From: Casuarina equisetifolia
Taxonomy: Eukaryota; Streptophyta; Magnoliopsida; Fagales; Casuarinaceae
Direction: 5' to 3'
Length of the DNA: 64,000 nucleotides
Assembly: GCA_028551475.1 (NCBI GenBank)
Contig: CM052356.1
Location: 26,191,884 to 26,255,883 of the forward strand
The notes under the pieces are model-generated. The model had not been told where the DNA came from. It was given only the letters and a program-made list of their open reading frames with translations, and ran no database searches. The translations under genes were made by a program, and so were the position numbers. Below are positions 1 to 12,520 of the stretch, one piece after another; position 1 is the first letter of the stretch; each line of letters begins with the position of its first letter.

Positions 1-83
1 GTTGGGAGACTAGGAAAGTGAGGGTTTTCAGTCTGAGAGAGAGCCAGACAGCGAGAGAAGCAGAAGGCGATCAACGGAAGAAG

Positions 84-3000
84 ATGGTGTGGGCGGTGAG
101 TCAACAGATTCCAAGTGGGAAGAGAACTCGATTATGGGGAGGAGCATTCCTGTGTTGCCTTTGCCTTATGTTGGTCACCCCCAGGATCCCTCACTCTCCG
201 AACCGCCATATCTTCGCTGATATGCGCAACTTCCTCGGTAACAAGCGCTACCCTCTTCCATCCATATCTGTGTATATTTTATATGCATGTTGGTTGAGTT
301 CTGCTAACTGGGGCGATATTTTCATCTGGGTGTTTGACAGGAGTGCCTAACACGTTGAATGTGATGACAAATTTCCCATTTTTGGTTGTGGGTGTTCTGG
401 GTTTTGTTCTGTGTCTCCAAGGAAACTTTTTTGACATAAGGTTTTTGATCTTTATAATCTTTTATTCAATAATTTTTTTATTGCTTTGTCCTTTTTTTTT
501 TTGGTTGATATTTTGTGTATTTTGAAATGGATGTGGCGTAGTTTGCGAGGAGAGGTATGGGGTTGGGCACTATTCTATGCAGGAACAGCAGGTGTGGCTT
601 TTGGGTCTGCCTATTATCATTTGAAGCCGGATAACAATAGAGTGATGTGGGACACCTTGCCGGTTAGCATCAGAATACTGTTCTTTATCTTTTCTGTTTC
701 CTCTGTTTAATTTTCTGATGCAGAAAAAGAAAGGAGGATGATGTTGGTATTCAGTATTTTATACTTGAGAAAAGGAAAAAAGTCTCTCCTGAAGTACGAC
801 TGCGTACTTATTTAGGCAAGGATAAATGTTTGTGCTGAATACTGCTTTTCCCGGTTCACGAGAGATTGTTCTTCTTTTATTATTTCATTTCAGAAACAAA
901 TAAGTCAAAATCACTAAAAATTAATTATAATTTTTCTTCTTCTGTCTCCTTGGCGGTGAAACAGAGGAACATGGCAAAAAAAAGAGAGAAAGAAAACAAT
1001 ATCCGAGGACCTGTCCGTTGGAATTCCTAATTTTGTTGTTCTTTCCATTACATTTAGTGTTGTATGCTGAAGTACACATTAAAGTGCAGATGATGATCGC
1101 GTATTCCTCGCTTTACTCTAGTTTTATGGTGGAAAGAGTGGGAGAGAGGATTGGATTAAGTTGTCTACTTGTCCTCCTTTTAGTGTCTTTTCTTAGCACA
1201 AGTTACGAAAGGTATCTTGTTCGCACTAATTGTCAATCCCTTCGTAGATTTCCTCCGCTTCTAGTGTAGCGAGATATTCCTTAGTGCCCTGCTAAATATG
1301 TTTGCTGGTTGCAGAAAATATGATGATCTTCGGTTGTGCATGGCATTCCAGTTGATACCGTCGATAGCCATCCCAGGCACGATGTGCTTGTTCCAACCCA
1401 AGTACACTCACTCAAGATACTGGATTTTCGCAGCAGGTATACCATGTCTTTGTATCTAATCCGTTGAAGATTGTAGGACATATTAGTTACTTTTCATGGT
1501 GTTGCCTTGAAAAAATCCTGTAATTATCTGTTTATTGAGCTACTTAAATGAAGGAAAAACTGAGTTTCAGGTTTTCAAGCAAGTATGGTCCTTACAAAAT
1601 GATTATGTAGAGATAGTGGACGCTGATACTTAAGTGGAAATTACTTTGGAATAGATAGAAATGTTTGACAAGCAATTGGAGCAGAATATATTTAGATGCA
1701 CGAACACTTAAATAGCACCTTTCTTTTGAATAAATCATCATTACACAGAATTTAAAATTAGAGGAACATAAGGGGCATTACAGATACTAAAAAAATTTTC
1801 TCACTTTACTCAGATTTGAACTTTTCACAGGGTGGAGATACCTTGAATGTGTCAACTGATCTTTAGCAGGCATTGATAACTTAAGATTTCTGCTAGATTA
1901 GTGTTGCATTGATTTTTCTTTAAAGATGGGTATTCTTAATTTCCACCACTGATGTAGGACGAAATCTATTGTAAACCGCATTTTTCTTAAATACTGTTCA
2001 CAGACACGGTACCTAAGTTACTTAAAGGGCTTTTTTTTTTTTTTTTAATTTTTGTTTTCTAGGCTAATGCGTATGGCTATGATTGAGTGAATCAAGAACT
2101 AGGATTTATTTGTGGAGAGTTTCCACCGAAGCTAAGTGTAGTAGAAATTCTGAACATTAAGTTCATGCACAACTTCCATACCAAGTTCCATTCCAGGGTT
2201 ACGTAGGGCTTTAGGGTTCAGTTACAGTACTCTTATATTCAGCAGTTGTAACAACATTGCAGGATACCTTCATTTTAGATTCAGTTAACTTTCTGTTTAT
2301 TATTGATAGGAATAAAGCTTTTGGCTTAAAAATGTCTCTTAAGAACCTTAGATTTGCCAAATTAACTGCTTAAGAAGTGATATTCCTTTGTTTACCCCTT
2401 TAGTGATATACCTTCTATGGATGATCCCCTGCTTTGTGACAAAGACGTTTGTAAAACATGAAAGGGCTCAAACTCCTGATAGAGTGATTATCTAAGTGGT
2501 TTGATGAATTGGAAATCTGGATGGAGTTTGCAGAAGGCAGTTGGAGACCATTTCACATTCCAGAAATTTAATCTCAAAAATAAAACTGTGCTCTAAGAAA
2601 AAAGATCTTCATTTTGTTTGATCATAAGATGGAATATTAGATCCATTAATTGTGATTCATCATTAATTTTATCTCTCCTCGTGATAAAATTGATTGTAGA
2701 GCTGAGGGACATCAGTTCTCCTTCGGAAGTCATTTTTTTTCAGTGTCCTAAAAGTGATCTTTTATAGCTTTTAAGTTCAAACACATTTTTAGATTGGAGA
2801 ACCATTTTGTCAAGGGATTGCAAAGAGACTAACTTTTTGTGCAGATTGATTCTCGATCTCTAAAGATGAACATTTTATGTCTTCCATCAACATGGAAGTG
2901 AATGATTAGATGCATCATTCTTATGGTAATAAAAGGAGTTGAAATCTGTTCATATTAAGGAAAAGTTTATGGGGAGAGAGATGTAATGTTCAAATTCTAG

Positions 3001-4431
3001 AAACCAAAAGAATGGGATTGAACAAATTTTCATAATAAGGTTGTATAGTACGTGACAGTGATTGTTTATTGTAATGTTGCCTACCAACAGAGAGTTCTCA
3101 ACCTCAAGATTGTTAGGTACAAGCTTTTAGTGGCTTATCAGGGCTTTGGAGGGATTTCTTGATGTGTAGAAGACCATAAAAAGATGGAAAGCATTATTTT
3201 GGATTATCTTCATTTCCAGAAAGTCGAGCGCAAACTGAAGGTTGAGTTTTTTTTTTTTTTTTTTTTCCCTCCCCTTTTTCCCCTCAAAGCGCAGGGATAC
3301 TCTTGCAGGACGAAATCATGAGAAGTGTTTTGTGCCATAGCTAGGATTGTTAAGGGTTTTTATGTATTTTGGGTTGAGCTGGTGTTGTATTGTCAGGATT
3401 ATATTCAGTTGAGGACTATGACCTCAATTTTATATGATTTTTGGGTCCAATCCTCTTATAGGTATTATGACAGCACTGTAAGGCCCCTTGACTTCTGCTT
3501 GGTTAAGCACTATAGAAGATCTTTTTCCTTTGCTTCTGTGTGAAATATGTGTTTCAGTAGAAGATTGAAGAAAACCTGTATTAGCTCACACTGCCGAAGT
3601 CCTCAACTATCCTTTCTATGAAATTGTTAAAGTAGGCTCATCTCTCCCTTTTAGGAACTGCTATGGGTATCTCACTGTATTAAATATCTGTAAAGAAAAA
3701 GAAGGGAAACTTTTGCTTTTGGCGTATATGGAGGGTTGGATGCACGTGTTGTATTTGAGTGTATAAGTAGTAACGGTTGTGCTGGTATGTATCTGCTTCT
3801 TGGTCAAAATATTTAGGATTTAGATCTTGTCTGTGTCATGCTGTTGAAAAATTATGATTGCAAAATTTTTTTGGATATCTCGCCATTGATTTTGTCTGGT
3901 ATTAAGTAGAAGGTTGCCTTCACAAATGTGCAGCGGAAGTTGACTTTTCTTTGTCTTTCACATCTTCTGTAACAAGGTAGCTATTCTGGAAGGTGCGGCT
4001 GACAGGCATTTCTGGTTAAGTAACAGTTTTATTTGATTTCAATCACCCAAAATCATCTTTTGTGTTATTTATTTCTCTTTAGTAACTTTTTTAATTGTCT
4101 CAGTGGATGTATCATTGTATTATTCAGGACTAGGTGCAGATAAGACACTGCTTATCGGAATCTTGTTTATAAATTTACCCTTTCTAGCCCATGAGTAAGA
4201 TGTCTAATGTAAAATCTAAAGAAACAATTTATTACAGGGGCACACATTCTAGCCAAACTTGAAGGTGTTGCTGACAGGAAAATATACCGAGCAAATCATT
4301 ACTTTATCAGTGGGCACTCCTTGGAGCATTTGTGTTTGGCAATGGTTCCTTTTTTGCTCAGTATTATGCTTACATTTAGAAGGATGAAATTTCAGAGGTA
4401 CTTCAGCTTAGCTGTTAAGTTACACAAATAG
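84..4431 (+). CDS. Alkaline ceramidase family protein (six exons)
   Basis: Exons: 84-237, 341-440, 542-662, 1090-1211, 1315-1436 and 4238-4431, all GT-AG and in phase, giving about 270 residues. Family knowledge: ceramidase-domain proteins (PF05875) are seven-helix membrane enzymes of the ER/Golgi that hydrolyse ceramides or phytoceramides to sphingoid base and fatty acid, using a Ser, an Asp and three Zn-binding His. Seen here: FGSAYYH (Ser107, His111), WDTLP (Asp122) and ISGHSLEH (His233, His237), so the full catalytic set is present. Hydrophobic segments recur throughout. The start is the first ATG that joins the conserved N-terminal block, in a short leader at the window edge. Intron 5 is 2.8 kb. 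Odd point: the last exon either reads through to TAG at 4431 or splices at 4397; a donor is present there, and a distant acceptor near 5200 would give only a few more residues. An AATAAA lies at 4768. Family call is firm; substrate preference is not determined. Confidence 0.88.
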
Positions 4432-5640
4432 TTTTGGGATATGAAGGATGTGAGTGACAACTTTTAATGTGATAATATGCCCTCATTATACCTTAGACAA
4501 GATGCTGGAGATTCTTGTTCTGATATGTTTGTGGGATTCCTAACAGATCAGGCAATTATAAAGAGTGTACATGAAGAGATAGGAGCAACCAGTGGAGGCA
4601 TATGTGGGGCATTGGAATTTTTGACAAGGATTTGGTTATTGGAGGTAACAATTGATTTAATCTATCATCTTTTCCAAGAACATCAGTGTTAACAATCAAA
4701 AGTGAGCTGCAAATGAATTGTTTTTCCGTTCAACCGAGTACCAGCCGGTGTGGATCTTTCAATTCTGAATAAATGTAGAAAGCATTTAGGATGGTTTTCT
4801 TTCTTTTCCTATATTTGTCATGCTCTAATTTGGGTTAATTGCTTTTACCGTTTGATTGGTAGTAACCCAGTGATTGAAGCTGGGATTTGATGATAGATAA
4901 CCAGGTTACCATTTTGTTTGTTTTGCCTGACTGTTGGCAATAATGCTAACGGCTCCTTTCTGCATTTGATTTAGCAGCCACAGCATGCTAATCATGGAGG
5001 GGGAATGTACTGGTCAATTGTTCCCTTTTATTTTGTTGCTGTTCTTATCAGGACGACTCTGGTTTGAGACTCCAATGTGGTGTGTCATGATTAGTTTCGG
5101 GGTTTAGGAGACACAGAGGCAGTCAAGGGAGATGGCACTTCCAATAGTTGTACTAAATTCTACCCTGATCTACCAATAATAATGAAATCAATTTCTCCAG
5201 GCATCCAAGGCAATGATGGGACTCGCCCTCTGGCAGTTTGAACGTGTTTGGCACCTGGGAATGCTTGCCCGACAAAAATGCACATGCCTCCACATGCAAG
5301 TTGTAGTTCTTTTGTATTCTAATACCCGGATCAAGTATTTAAAGCCAAAACAAAAGCTGCAAAGTTATTGTGTTCTCATCTGGTTTGCTGAAAAGATTTC
5401 ATTTTAATCTCTTTTCCCTGTGGGTTACTTTCAATTTGCAGAGTGTTTTTGTATTCAGTTGTCCGACGTTTGGTTTTTATGTTCTGAACCTTGTTCTGGC
5501 TATGGCAATCTTGGATCCTGGTTCTGTGGGTTCATTGTCTTGTTTCGTTGAACCTGAGGATAATCTTATGTTTAAGGTTTGTCGACTTAGTTGATTAATT
5601 TATCTACACTACAATTTTCTAATACTTGATGGAGATCTTG
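4432..5640. other. 3' flank of ceramidase gene
   Basis: No coding sequence I can support. It probably holds the 3' untranslated region, with an AATAAA at 4768-4773, and possibly an alternative last exon after an acceptor near 5200. Short open frames here have no recognisable domains. Confidence 0.4.
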
Positions 5641-6837
5641 AAAGAATCAATTTTGGAGACTAAAAAGAGTTGAAATTAAAAAAATGACAGACAAACATGG
5701 AGCAACTGGTAATTAAAAGAAAAAACAAAACATAAAGTCCGATGATTGGAAATTTCCTGGCAATTCAACAGTTATGACGGAAGTAAACGCCGCGATGGCT
5801 TCTACTTCCTGAATCATCTCTGCAATAAATAATCTCAACGGTCGCTGAAAAGAATGGATCTCGGGCCCCTTTCCTAATTGCAATCGTCGGCGACCGTCAT
5901 CCGTACAATTTCAGCCCTGGGTCATAGACTCCTGTCATCATCATCCGATCGTAACATCTTTCGCGAGGTCGGCAGCTCGAACAGGTCCACTTCGAGTTCG
6001 AGCCTTCGTAATCATAGCTTTTTTGTCGTAATTATTGGTAACTCCGACGGCCTTTCCTGGTTCCGACACGTTTTTTGCAGCCTCGAAAGCCACAGCATCG
6101 TCGATGGGCTCGTGATTTGACTTTGAAGTCAATTTACTGCAATTACTGAGGAGTATTATTAGTTAATCTATGAGCAATTATCATGGTCCGTCGGTGGGAA
6201 TTCCATCTCCCTTTTTTGGACTTTATGCTGTCAAAAAGCAAATCTTCAGCTTCAATCGTCTCTTTCACTGCTTTTGTTCGTGTCTTTACCAGTCCTAAAA
6301 ACAAAACGGTTTCTATAGAAAAATATTTTTGGCATAAATGGAGCGAGATTCCTGGGGGGCCTAATTTAGAGGGATTTTTTTTTTTTTTTTGGATAAATGC
6401 AGAATGAGATAAAAAAGGAAGCTAGAAAAAAAAAAGAAAAAAAAAAGACGTTGGTGATGGAGGCCCGTCGTTCCCAGCCGTCCGATCTGCACGACCAGAA
6501 AAGGATAGGACCCCACATTTCTGCCAATTCACTCAATCCCATGTCAAGCAGCAGCACGAAAGCTTGAAAAAAAAAAAAAAAACTACGTGGAGGCCGTGCA
6601 GTTGAGATCAGAAAGTGCGCATCCTTGGCGTTCAAGCTGGGGACAGTAAAGAAAGTTTTTTAAGTGTAGAAAAGAGAGAAATTTTAGAAACTGCGTAAGG
6701 CCAGCCTCAGAGATTACCGGTTTTGCTTCGCTGATCTGGTCCCTTTCTTCCTCTCCCGTTTATTCTCCTCCATTCACTCCTCTGCCGCTCCACGGTTCAC
6801 ACACACCTTCTTTCTGTTTACTCTTCCGAATCCCAAC
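5641..6837. other. Intergenic region with GC-rich island
   Basis: Spacer between the ceramidase and NHL13-like genes. About 5770-6130 is clearly richer in GC and CpG than its surroundings. It is open for 63 codons on the - strand (5941-6132) and 80 codons on the + strand (5878-6120). Neither translation matches a family I know. Homopurine and A/T runs follow at 6370-6450. A GC-rich stretch at 6460-6620 and a CT-rich leader at 6735-6835 probably belong to the promoter and 5' UTR of the downstream gene. Confidence 0.4.
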
Positions 6838-7629
6838 ATGACTGACAGAGTTTACCCTGCTTCCAAGCCCGTTGCTAACGGTACCACCACTGCCGCCGCC
6901 AATAACGGCACTGCTCCTGCCGCTGCTGCCAAGCCTCCGCTGCGCGTCCCGTACCGCCCGCAGCCGCAGTACCATCAACACCGACGCCGCCGCAGCAACC
7001 GCAACCTCTGCTGCTGTTGTTGCTTCTGGTCGGTGCTTGTCATCCTGGCGCTTGCTCTCCTGGCGGCCATAGCCGGCGCAGCCCTCTACGTGCTTTACCG
7101 ACCGCAGCGGCCGCAGTTCTGGGTCTCCACGCTTCGCGTTGCCAAGCTCAACCTCACAACCGCCACCGACTCCTCCTCCGCCCACCTTACCTCCCTTCTC
7201 AACCTCACGATTTCCTCCAAGAACCCCAACTCCCACATCACGTACTTCTACGAGCCATTTACCCTCTCTTGCTTATCCTCCGGCTCCGTACAGATCGCCA
7301 ACGGCTCTGTCCCTGCCTTCACCAGCGACAAGAAGAACGAGACGACTTTCAGAGCGATACTGGCGACGTCGACAGATCTGGACACGGATTCAACGAAGGC
7401 TCTGAAGTCGGATCTGAAGCGGAAGAAAGGAGTCCCCCTGACGATTCAAATGGACACCAAAGTGAAGGTGAAGCTGGGAGCGTTCAACAGCAAGAAGGTC
7501 GGGATTAGAGTTTCGTGTGACGGCATCAAAGGAGAAGCACCGAAATCCAAGACCCCCTCGGTAGCCTCGGTTTCTGACTCCAAATGTAAGGTGGATCTCC
7601 GGATCAAGATCTGGAAATTCACCTTTTAA
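6838..7629 (+). CDS. NHL13-like LEA-2 (NDR1/HIN1-like) membrane protein
   Basis: Intronless, 263 residues. The start is supported by the MTDRVYP opening that I recognise from the NHL13-type branch. Layout: an Ala/Pro/Asn-rich cytosolic tail (1-50), a basic stretch RRRRSNR followed by a Cys cluster (about 58-62, possible S-acylation), one membrane helix (about 63-87), a YRPQRPQF junction, then the extracytosolic LEA-2 beta-sandwich with N-glycosylation sites (NLT, NGS, NET) and a basic C terminus ending KIWKFTF. Family knowledge: NHL proteins sit at the plasma membrane and several are induced by pathogens and contribute to immunity; biochemical activity is not established. Codons are GC-rich at third positions in the first half, in contrast to the AT-rich surroundings. 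No regulatory element was identified beyond the CT-rich leader. Family call is firm; orthology to Arabidopsis NHL13 is likely from the N and C termini. Confidence 0.9.
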   Translation: MTDRVYPASKPVANGTTTAAANNGTAPAAAAKPPLRVPYRPQPQYHQHRRRRSNRNLCCCCCFWSVLVILALALLAAIAGAALYVLYRPQRPQFWVSTLRVAKLNLTTATDSSSAHLTSLLNLTISSKNPNSHITYFYEPFTLSCLSSGSVQIANGSVPAFTSDKKNETTFRAILATSTDLDTDSTKALKSDLKRKKGVPLTIQMDTKVKVKLGAFNSKKVGIRVSCDGIKGEAPKSKTPSVASVSDSKCKVDLRIKIWKFTF

Positions 7630-9721
7630 GTAATAATCATTTGCTTCTTTGGTTTTCTCTTCCTTATATTTCCTTTTATGGGGTTTTCTATGACTTTTGG
7701 GGGAGTTTCGAAGATGAAGCGACGGAGTTGAGACTTCAATGTCGATAGGAGATTAAAAACAACAAGAGGGTTTGATATAAGAATTCTTTTACTGAACTTT
7801 TTCATAATTTGTTTGCTGTAAACCCATTCTCTTTCAGTGGTTATCAATGCATTGCGTAAGACTTCGGAAGGATTATATCCTCCATGCCTTCCAATTCTTC
7901 TTGAAGCTCTCTTACACTCTTAACCTGCCGTTTTCTTCATTCTGCTTCAAGCTACAACTCCTGGAACGAACAAATTACGCCTTCTTTATTTGATTATCTC
8001 TTAAACTGTTCCATAACCTGCTGCCGACAGCAAGTAAAGCCACGAGCGAAATGAAAAGATGTGCGGCCTCCCGGAATCACAAAATACCGGCGGTCACAAT
8101 TAAAGTCCGGGCCACCAAAACATTTACAGAACTTGCAAAGAGAAAAAGATTTGATCTTTGAAAAGATAGATAAGTTAATTGTTGTTAGAATTCTGATTAG
8201 TGCTATCTTCTTGCCAATATTGGAGTTTATAAGATGGTTTAAACTACTACGGTAGTCGCACTCGATCTTTCTGGGATGTGGGTCCGGATCATTTAAAGCT
8301 TGTCGCCCTTTGCGTGCATGAAATTACGACTGTTTTGTTCGGGGATTCTTTTTTGGAATAAATAATATCTATTTCCAGAGAATAAGTACTTTACTAATTA
8401 ATTGTTGAAATTGAGTTTATGTTTTGTTACAAAATCTTATTTAGTTACAAAATTTAAGATTTAAGCTCCATTTACTTGTAAATTAGGTAGAATTTTATAA
8501 TTAGATTTTCTTATATTCAAGATAAGTAATTGCATTAAATTCATTGTGATCCGACTTCTTGTATACTCATGTATTTTATTCTTTCAAAAGAAAGTTTTAA
8601 AAAAAGAAGTGAATCTTTTAACGTAAAAGTATGATAATTTGTCAAATGGTGAGAAAAAGAAAATACTCATGCTTATGAAATTTAGTATGAACATTATTCT
8701 CAACGAGAAGTGTTAATTAAAATGAGGAGAAAGGAGTATGGTATAGGGACAAAAAAGAGTCAATCTGAAATAAGTTTTTTATTTTATTTTTTTATTTAGG
8801 TAATATCTTAGAGGAGTGCACACTGATTTCAAGAGAACCGCACGACGGTGCTAAAATTCGGAGACACGTGGTTCTACGGAGTTTGGTCTGGTTCTCAGGA
8901 GCAAAGGGAATTTCCGCAGAGTTTGTCGGGAAGCGAGGAAGAGTGAAAGTCGGTCCTCACCTCTGCCGCAGTTCCTCTTCAATGCTCTTGCTTATCTTTT
9001 TTGGTTAATCTACTGGTTGATGGACTTGTCTCTGGTCTCAGGAAAAAGAAATCCAAATAATTAATAAGAATTTATTTACAGTCAAATATAAATAGGTAAT
9101 AATATGAATAAGACCATCTGCGTTGCAAACTTGAATTGCAAACAAGAGAAATAAGATTAAAAAAAGAAATTTTAGAGGACTGGGTCTTGGTTAAAACTGC
9201 GTGCTAGTAGAGCTGGGTAAAGCTTTTAATCAAGTAAACAAGGTCCTCGTTAATGAACTTTCCTTGAATGTCATCAACCTCCTTAATGGTTGATAGACAA
9301 AGCTATGGGATTAAGAAACAAATCACTCCTAGGGATTATGGGAGCAACTTGCTATCCACTTGGAGTACATCCAAAGGAGTCATTCTTGACATAGTAACAA
9401 TTTACGCCAATGTATTTGACTTTAGAGCTTTGCGCCCTATTTTTTTTATTTATAAGATAGTGGAATTCTTGTACAATGTATTGACTGATTTCTTAAATGT
9501 TTCTAATTGTAGACTATCAATAAAATGTTGAAGTTAGAGTGCATTACTTGTTGCATTGTGAGCAATGTACGCATCTTCCATTACAAACTTTGTAACACAC
9601 CTCTATTTTTCACTCACAAATTAAGTCACGTGGATTTTACAAGTGGATTTCTTTTCTTTTATATCACTTGTGAAATATGCATCATTTAAGCCAATTATTT
9701 CAAGGTCACTTGGTCCAAAAT
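7630..9721. other. Intergenic AT-rich region
   Basis: 3' flank of the NHL13-like gene, then AT-rich DNA. A short GC-richer patch at about 8820-9000 contains a CACGTG core (near 8865) and frames open for about 40-60 codons in two registers; I cannot assign it. An 87-codon + strand frame at 9268-9531 has no recognised domain. Confidence 0.3.
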
Positions 9722-9950
9722 TGTTGGAGATCATGCATAAATATGCCATTATGGTTAATTTCTTATACTTGTGTCCATATATACCAAGGATTCCATAATA
9801 TTAGGAAATAGGTTTATGAAAATATATTGTATTATTCTTTTTCTTTTACAAGTGTATAGTCCTGTATTATAAACATACCTAACATGGCTAGGTCAAATCA
9901 CAAAAAAAAAAAATTTCCTTTTCCCAATTTCTTTGGTTTTCTTTTTATTT
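9722..9950 (+). repeat. 5' LTR of Copia element
   Basis: Starts TGTTGGAG and matches 18112-18297 over about 185 bp with many substitutions. The extra 3' part, a T-rich stretch after an A run at 9901-9912, has no counterpart in the 3' copy. The 3' boundary is set by the primer-binding-site remnant that follows. Confidence 0.8.
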
Positions 9951-9954
9951 CTAT

Positions 9955-9971
9955 TATGATATTAGAGAGCC
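9955..9971 (+). other. Degenerate tRNA-iMet primer-binding site
   Basis: TATGATATTAGAGAGCC resembles the usual Copia site TGGTATCAGAGC, with substitutions and a 2-base AG insertion. It lies immediately inside the 5' LTR, as expected. Confidence 0.65.
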
Positions 9972-10739
9972 TAAGTTCTATTTAACCTTAGCTTTTTTGC
10001 TTCTATGATTTTTCCTTCTAATTGTCTAATTGGTATTTTTTTTCTTTCTTAATGTGTTGTTATAAGGCTCCCTTGCCTACAGAACAATGTTAGAAAGCTT
10101 TGGTGTGGAAATCAATTTTTTTTTAAAAAAAAAAACCAAAAACATTCTCATACCTTACCTAAAATTTTTTAGCCCTTTACCATGTTACAACATGCTCCTT
10201 CTAGTTCTACATTTTCTCATGATCCAAATGCTCTTATTGTGGGAGACTAGAAAGATTTTGCCTTGGATTTAAGCCTCCTCAATCTCAATCCAACCTAGTC
10301 TAGTGTTCTAGCTTAGCCTAATGGCCCCTTTCTTGTGTTCTCAAGCCCTCTGCTTATGGATTCACCCCTACCTTTGGGTGAGACCATTTTTGCACCTTCT
10401 GTAACTTTAGCCCAATTTGTCTTTCTTCTTACTTGGTCCTTGGGGTAGTTGATTGCGGATCTGCCCTCAATTGCAAGCTAACCCATCCAAGCTTGGTTTA
10501 GTTATAGGTTGTTCATGTCCTTTCTTTGTGAGGGTACCTTTAAGCTTTTCCCCAACTTGGGACTCCATTGGCCTAAATCTTTTAAAAGGCTAATGGGTTT
10601 GGAGTAGCTTCTGGATTTAGGCTTAAATCCCTACCCATTTGGCAACCCATTTGGGTTTGTGTTGCCCATCTATCCTAGTAGCTACCTCAAGCCAAGAGAC
10701 CCATTGTCCATGGGGACATCTGACATCCTTGAGGTCTAC

Positions 10740-11160
10740 CTGGTTGCTTAACTACTTTCTATCTAAGACAACTACTCTAATTGGGCTCATGATTTCCATT
10801 GTGCCTTGGTGATGAAAGACAAGGAGTTGTTCATTGATGAAACACTTCCTTATTCACTTGACGAATGGCTCACTTACCATTAGCATCGTTGCAACCAATT
10901 GGTTTATACTTGGATCAAAAATTGCCTCATGAAAGAGGTTATTACAAGCTTTCCTCCCATTGATGACACTCGCATCATGTGGGAGGGTCAGTGAGAGATG
11001 TATGACTACTTGGATCAAGTGAAAGTTTTCTCCATTACCTAAGTATTATTGGAACTGAAGCAAGGTGGTCTCTCCATCACCATTTGCTTTAACCAATTAT
11101 TTACTTTTTAAGACACCTTAGATATTGCCGAAGAACATTCAAAGGCCCAAAATCAACTTT
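10740..11160 (+). pseudogene. Copia gag remnant
   Basis: Translated pieces resemble the Copia gag polyprotein (UBN2/retrotran_gag type): a segment around 10830-10870 ending in SLDEWLTYH, then a piece around 10925-10990 containing TSFPPIDDTRIMWEGQ. Several in-frame stops interrupt it. Assignment rests on pattern similarity and position after the primer-binding site. Confidence 0.5.
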
Positions 11161-12289
11161 TTGACAGTAATGGGCCATCAAAGAAAGAAATTGTATCATA
11201 TATTTTTGCTAGCCCTTAACAATTCTTACTTGTAATTTTATGGCAACATTTTAGCAATGGACCCACCTTCCTTACTCTGGTGAGTCTTCTTTTTGGTCAT
11301 TTAAGAGGAGAATCAAAGGTTGCTCTTGATGGGCCATCTCTATGTAGTGAATGCATTGTCTAGCTTGCATAAGCTTCTCTTGTGCAACATGCGATTGTGG
11401 CGGTGGTAAGGCACTCTCTTGGGCCTCTAGGGTTTGCTTGTAGAGAGGGTAGAGATTCTTTTATTTTAGGATTGACCAACTCTTATTTGCCTTTTACATC
11501 TGATACTTAAAAGGCTCCTTGTAGGTGCTCACATCATATGGTTCTCACAACACTACATTAGCATTTGTTTTTAAACCATCCAACGGTTAGAATCACACCA
11601 CATCATCTTCTCCTTGATGGTTAAAATGCACTCGTGGGTGCTCCAAGGAGCTTTTCTATGAGTATTGTAAGTGTCTAATCATACTAAGGATACATGTTGG
11701 AAGTTACATGGCAAACTTGTAGCTATAGACAAGTTTGTCAAACATTCCTTTGCCAACCAGGTGTCTGCTTCTATTGATGATTTTGTCCACTAACCTTTCT
11801 TGGATATCTAATTTTAGAAAATTATGATTGATCTTAGTAACACTAGGGCTTCTTGACAAGGCTGTAGGTTATGCAAGTACATTTTTTTGTTTTATGACTA
11901 CCATTTTAACTAACATTTGCTCATAAACCACCCTTTTACTTTATGTTTATATGTTTACCTAATGGTGATGTCATAGTAGTCATGAAAGTTGGCATTATCC
12001 AACTCAATGCTTCCCTCACCTTACACAACGTCCTCCATGTCCTTGCCTTTTACTTTAATCTTATCTTTTGCTCTAAGGTTTGTTCGAATAATGATTGTCA
12101 TATTATTTTCAATTTTAATATTTGTATCTTTTAGGCTTATTCGACTAGCACATTAATGGGCTTGGGTATCATTCATACATACTTTACTTTTAAGCACATT
12201 TTTTTAAAATTTTTGATTTTAAATCTATATTACTTTTCATCAACATCCTTTTTGTAATGCTTTTATTGAAAATAATAATAATTTTCTTT

Positions 12290-12520
12290 CCCCTCAAAGA
12301 TTGGGTCACAACGCTTCCTTTCCTTGTCCTATATGTCCAATTTACTCTTTGGTTAAACAATCATGTACACCCTTTCCCACTAACCAATTTTGTGCCTTCT
12401 CCACCTTTTCCCTCTTTCAAATGGACATCTGGGGACTTTACCATAACCTTCACCATGATGGGTCTTGCTTTTTTCTCACCATCATTGATAATTTATCTTA
12501 GGCTACTTGGATTTTTCATT
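12290..12520 (+). pseudogene. Copia integrase remnant
   Basis: The + strand translation at 12301-12500 gives a zinc-binding-type CPIC motif, then QMDIWGLYH and FFLTIIDN, which are the start of the integrase catalytic core in Copia elements (first catalytic Asp in DIWG, second in IID). It is followed by stops and frame changes through about 12960. Confidence 0.65.

Noticed and set aside
6760-7508. Long frames on both strands (158 and 163 codons) overlapping the NHL13-like gene
   Set aside because: GC-rich coding DNA leaves other frames open. The in-frame product has clear family signatures; the others are low-complexity Arg/Pro/Gly.
11513-11651. Inverted GCTCCTTG / CAAGGAGC pair suggesting a small MITE in the Copia remains
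   Set aside because: Only about 8 bases match perfectly and no target duplication was found; too weak.
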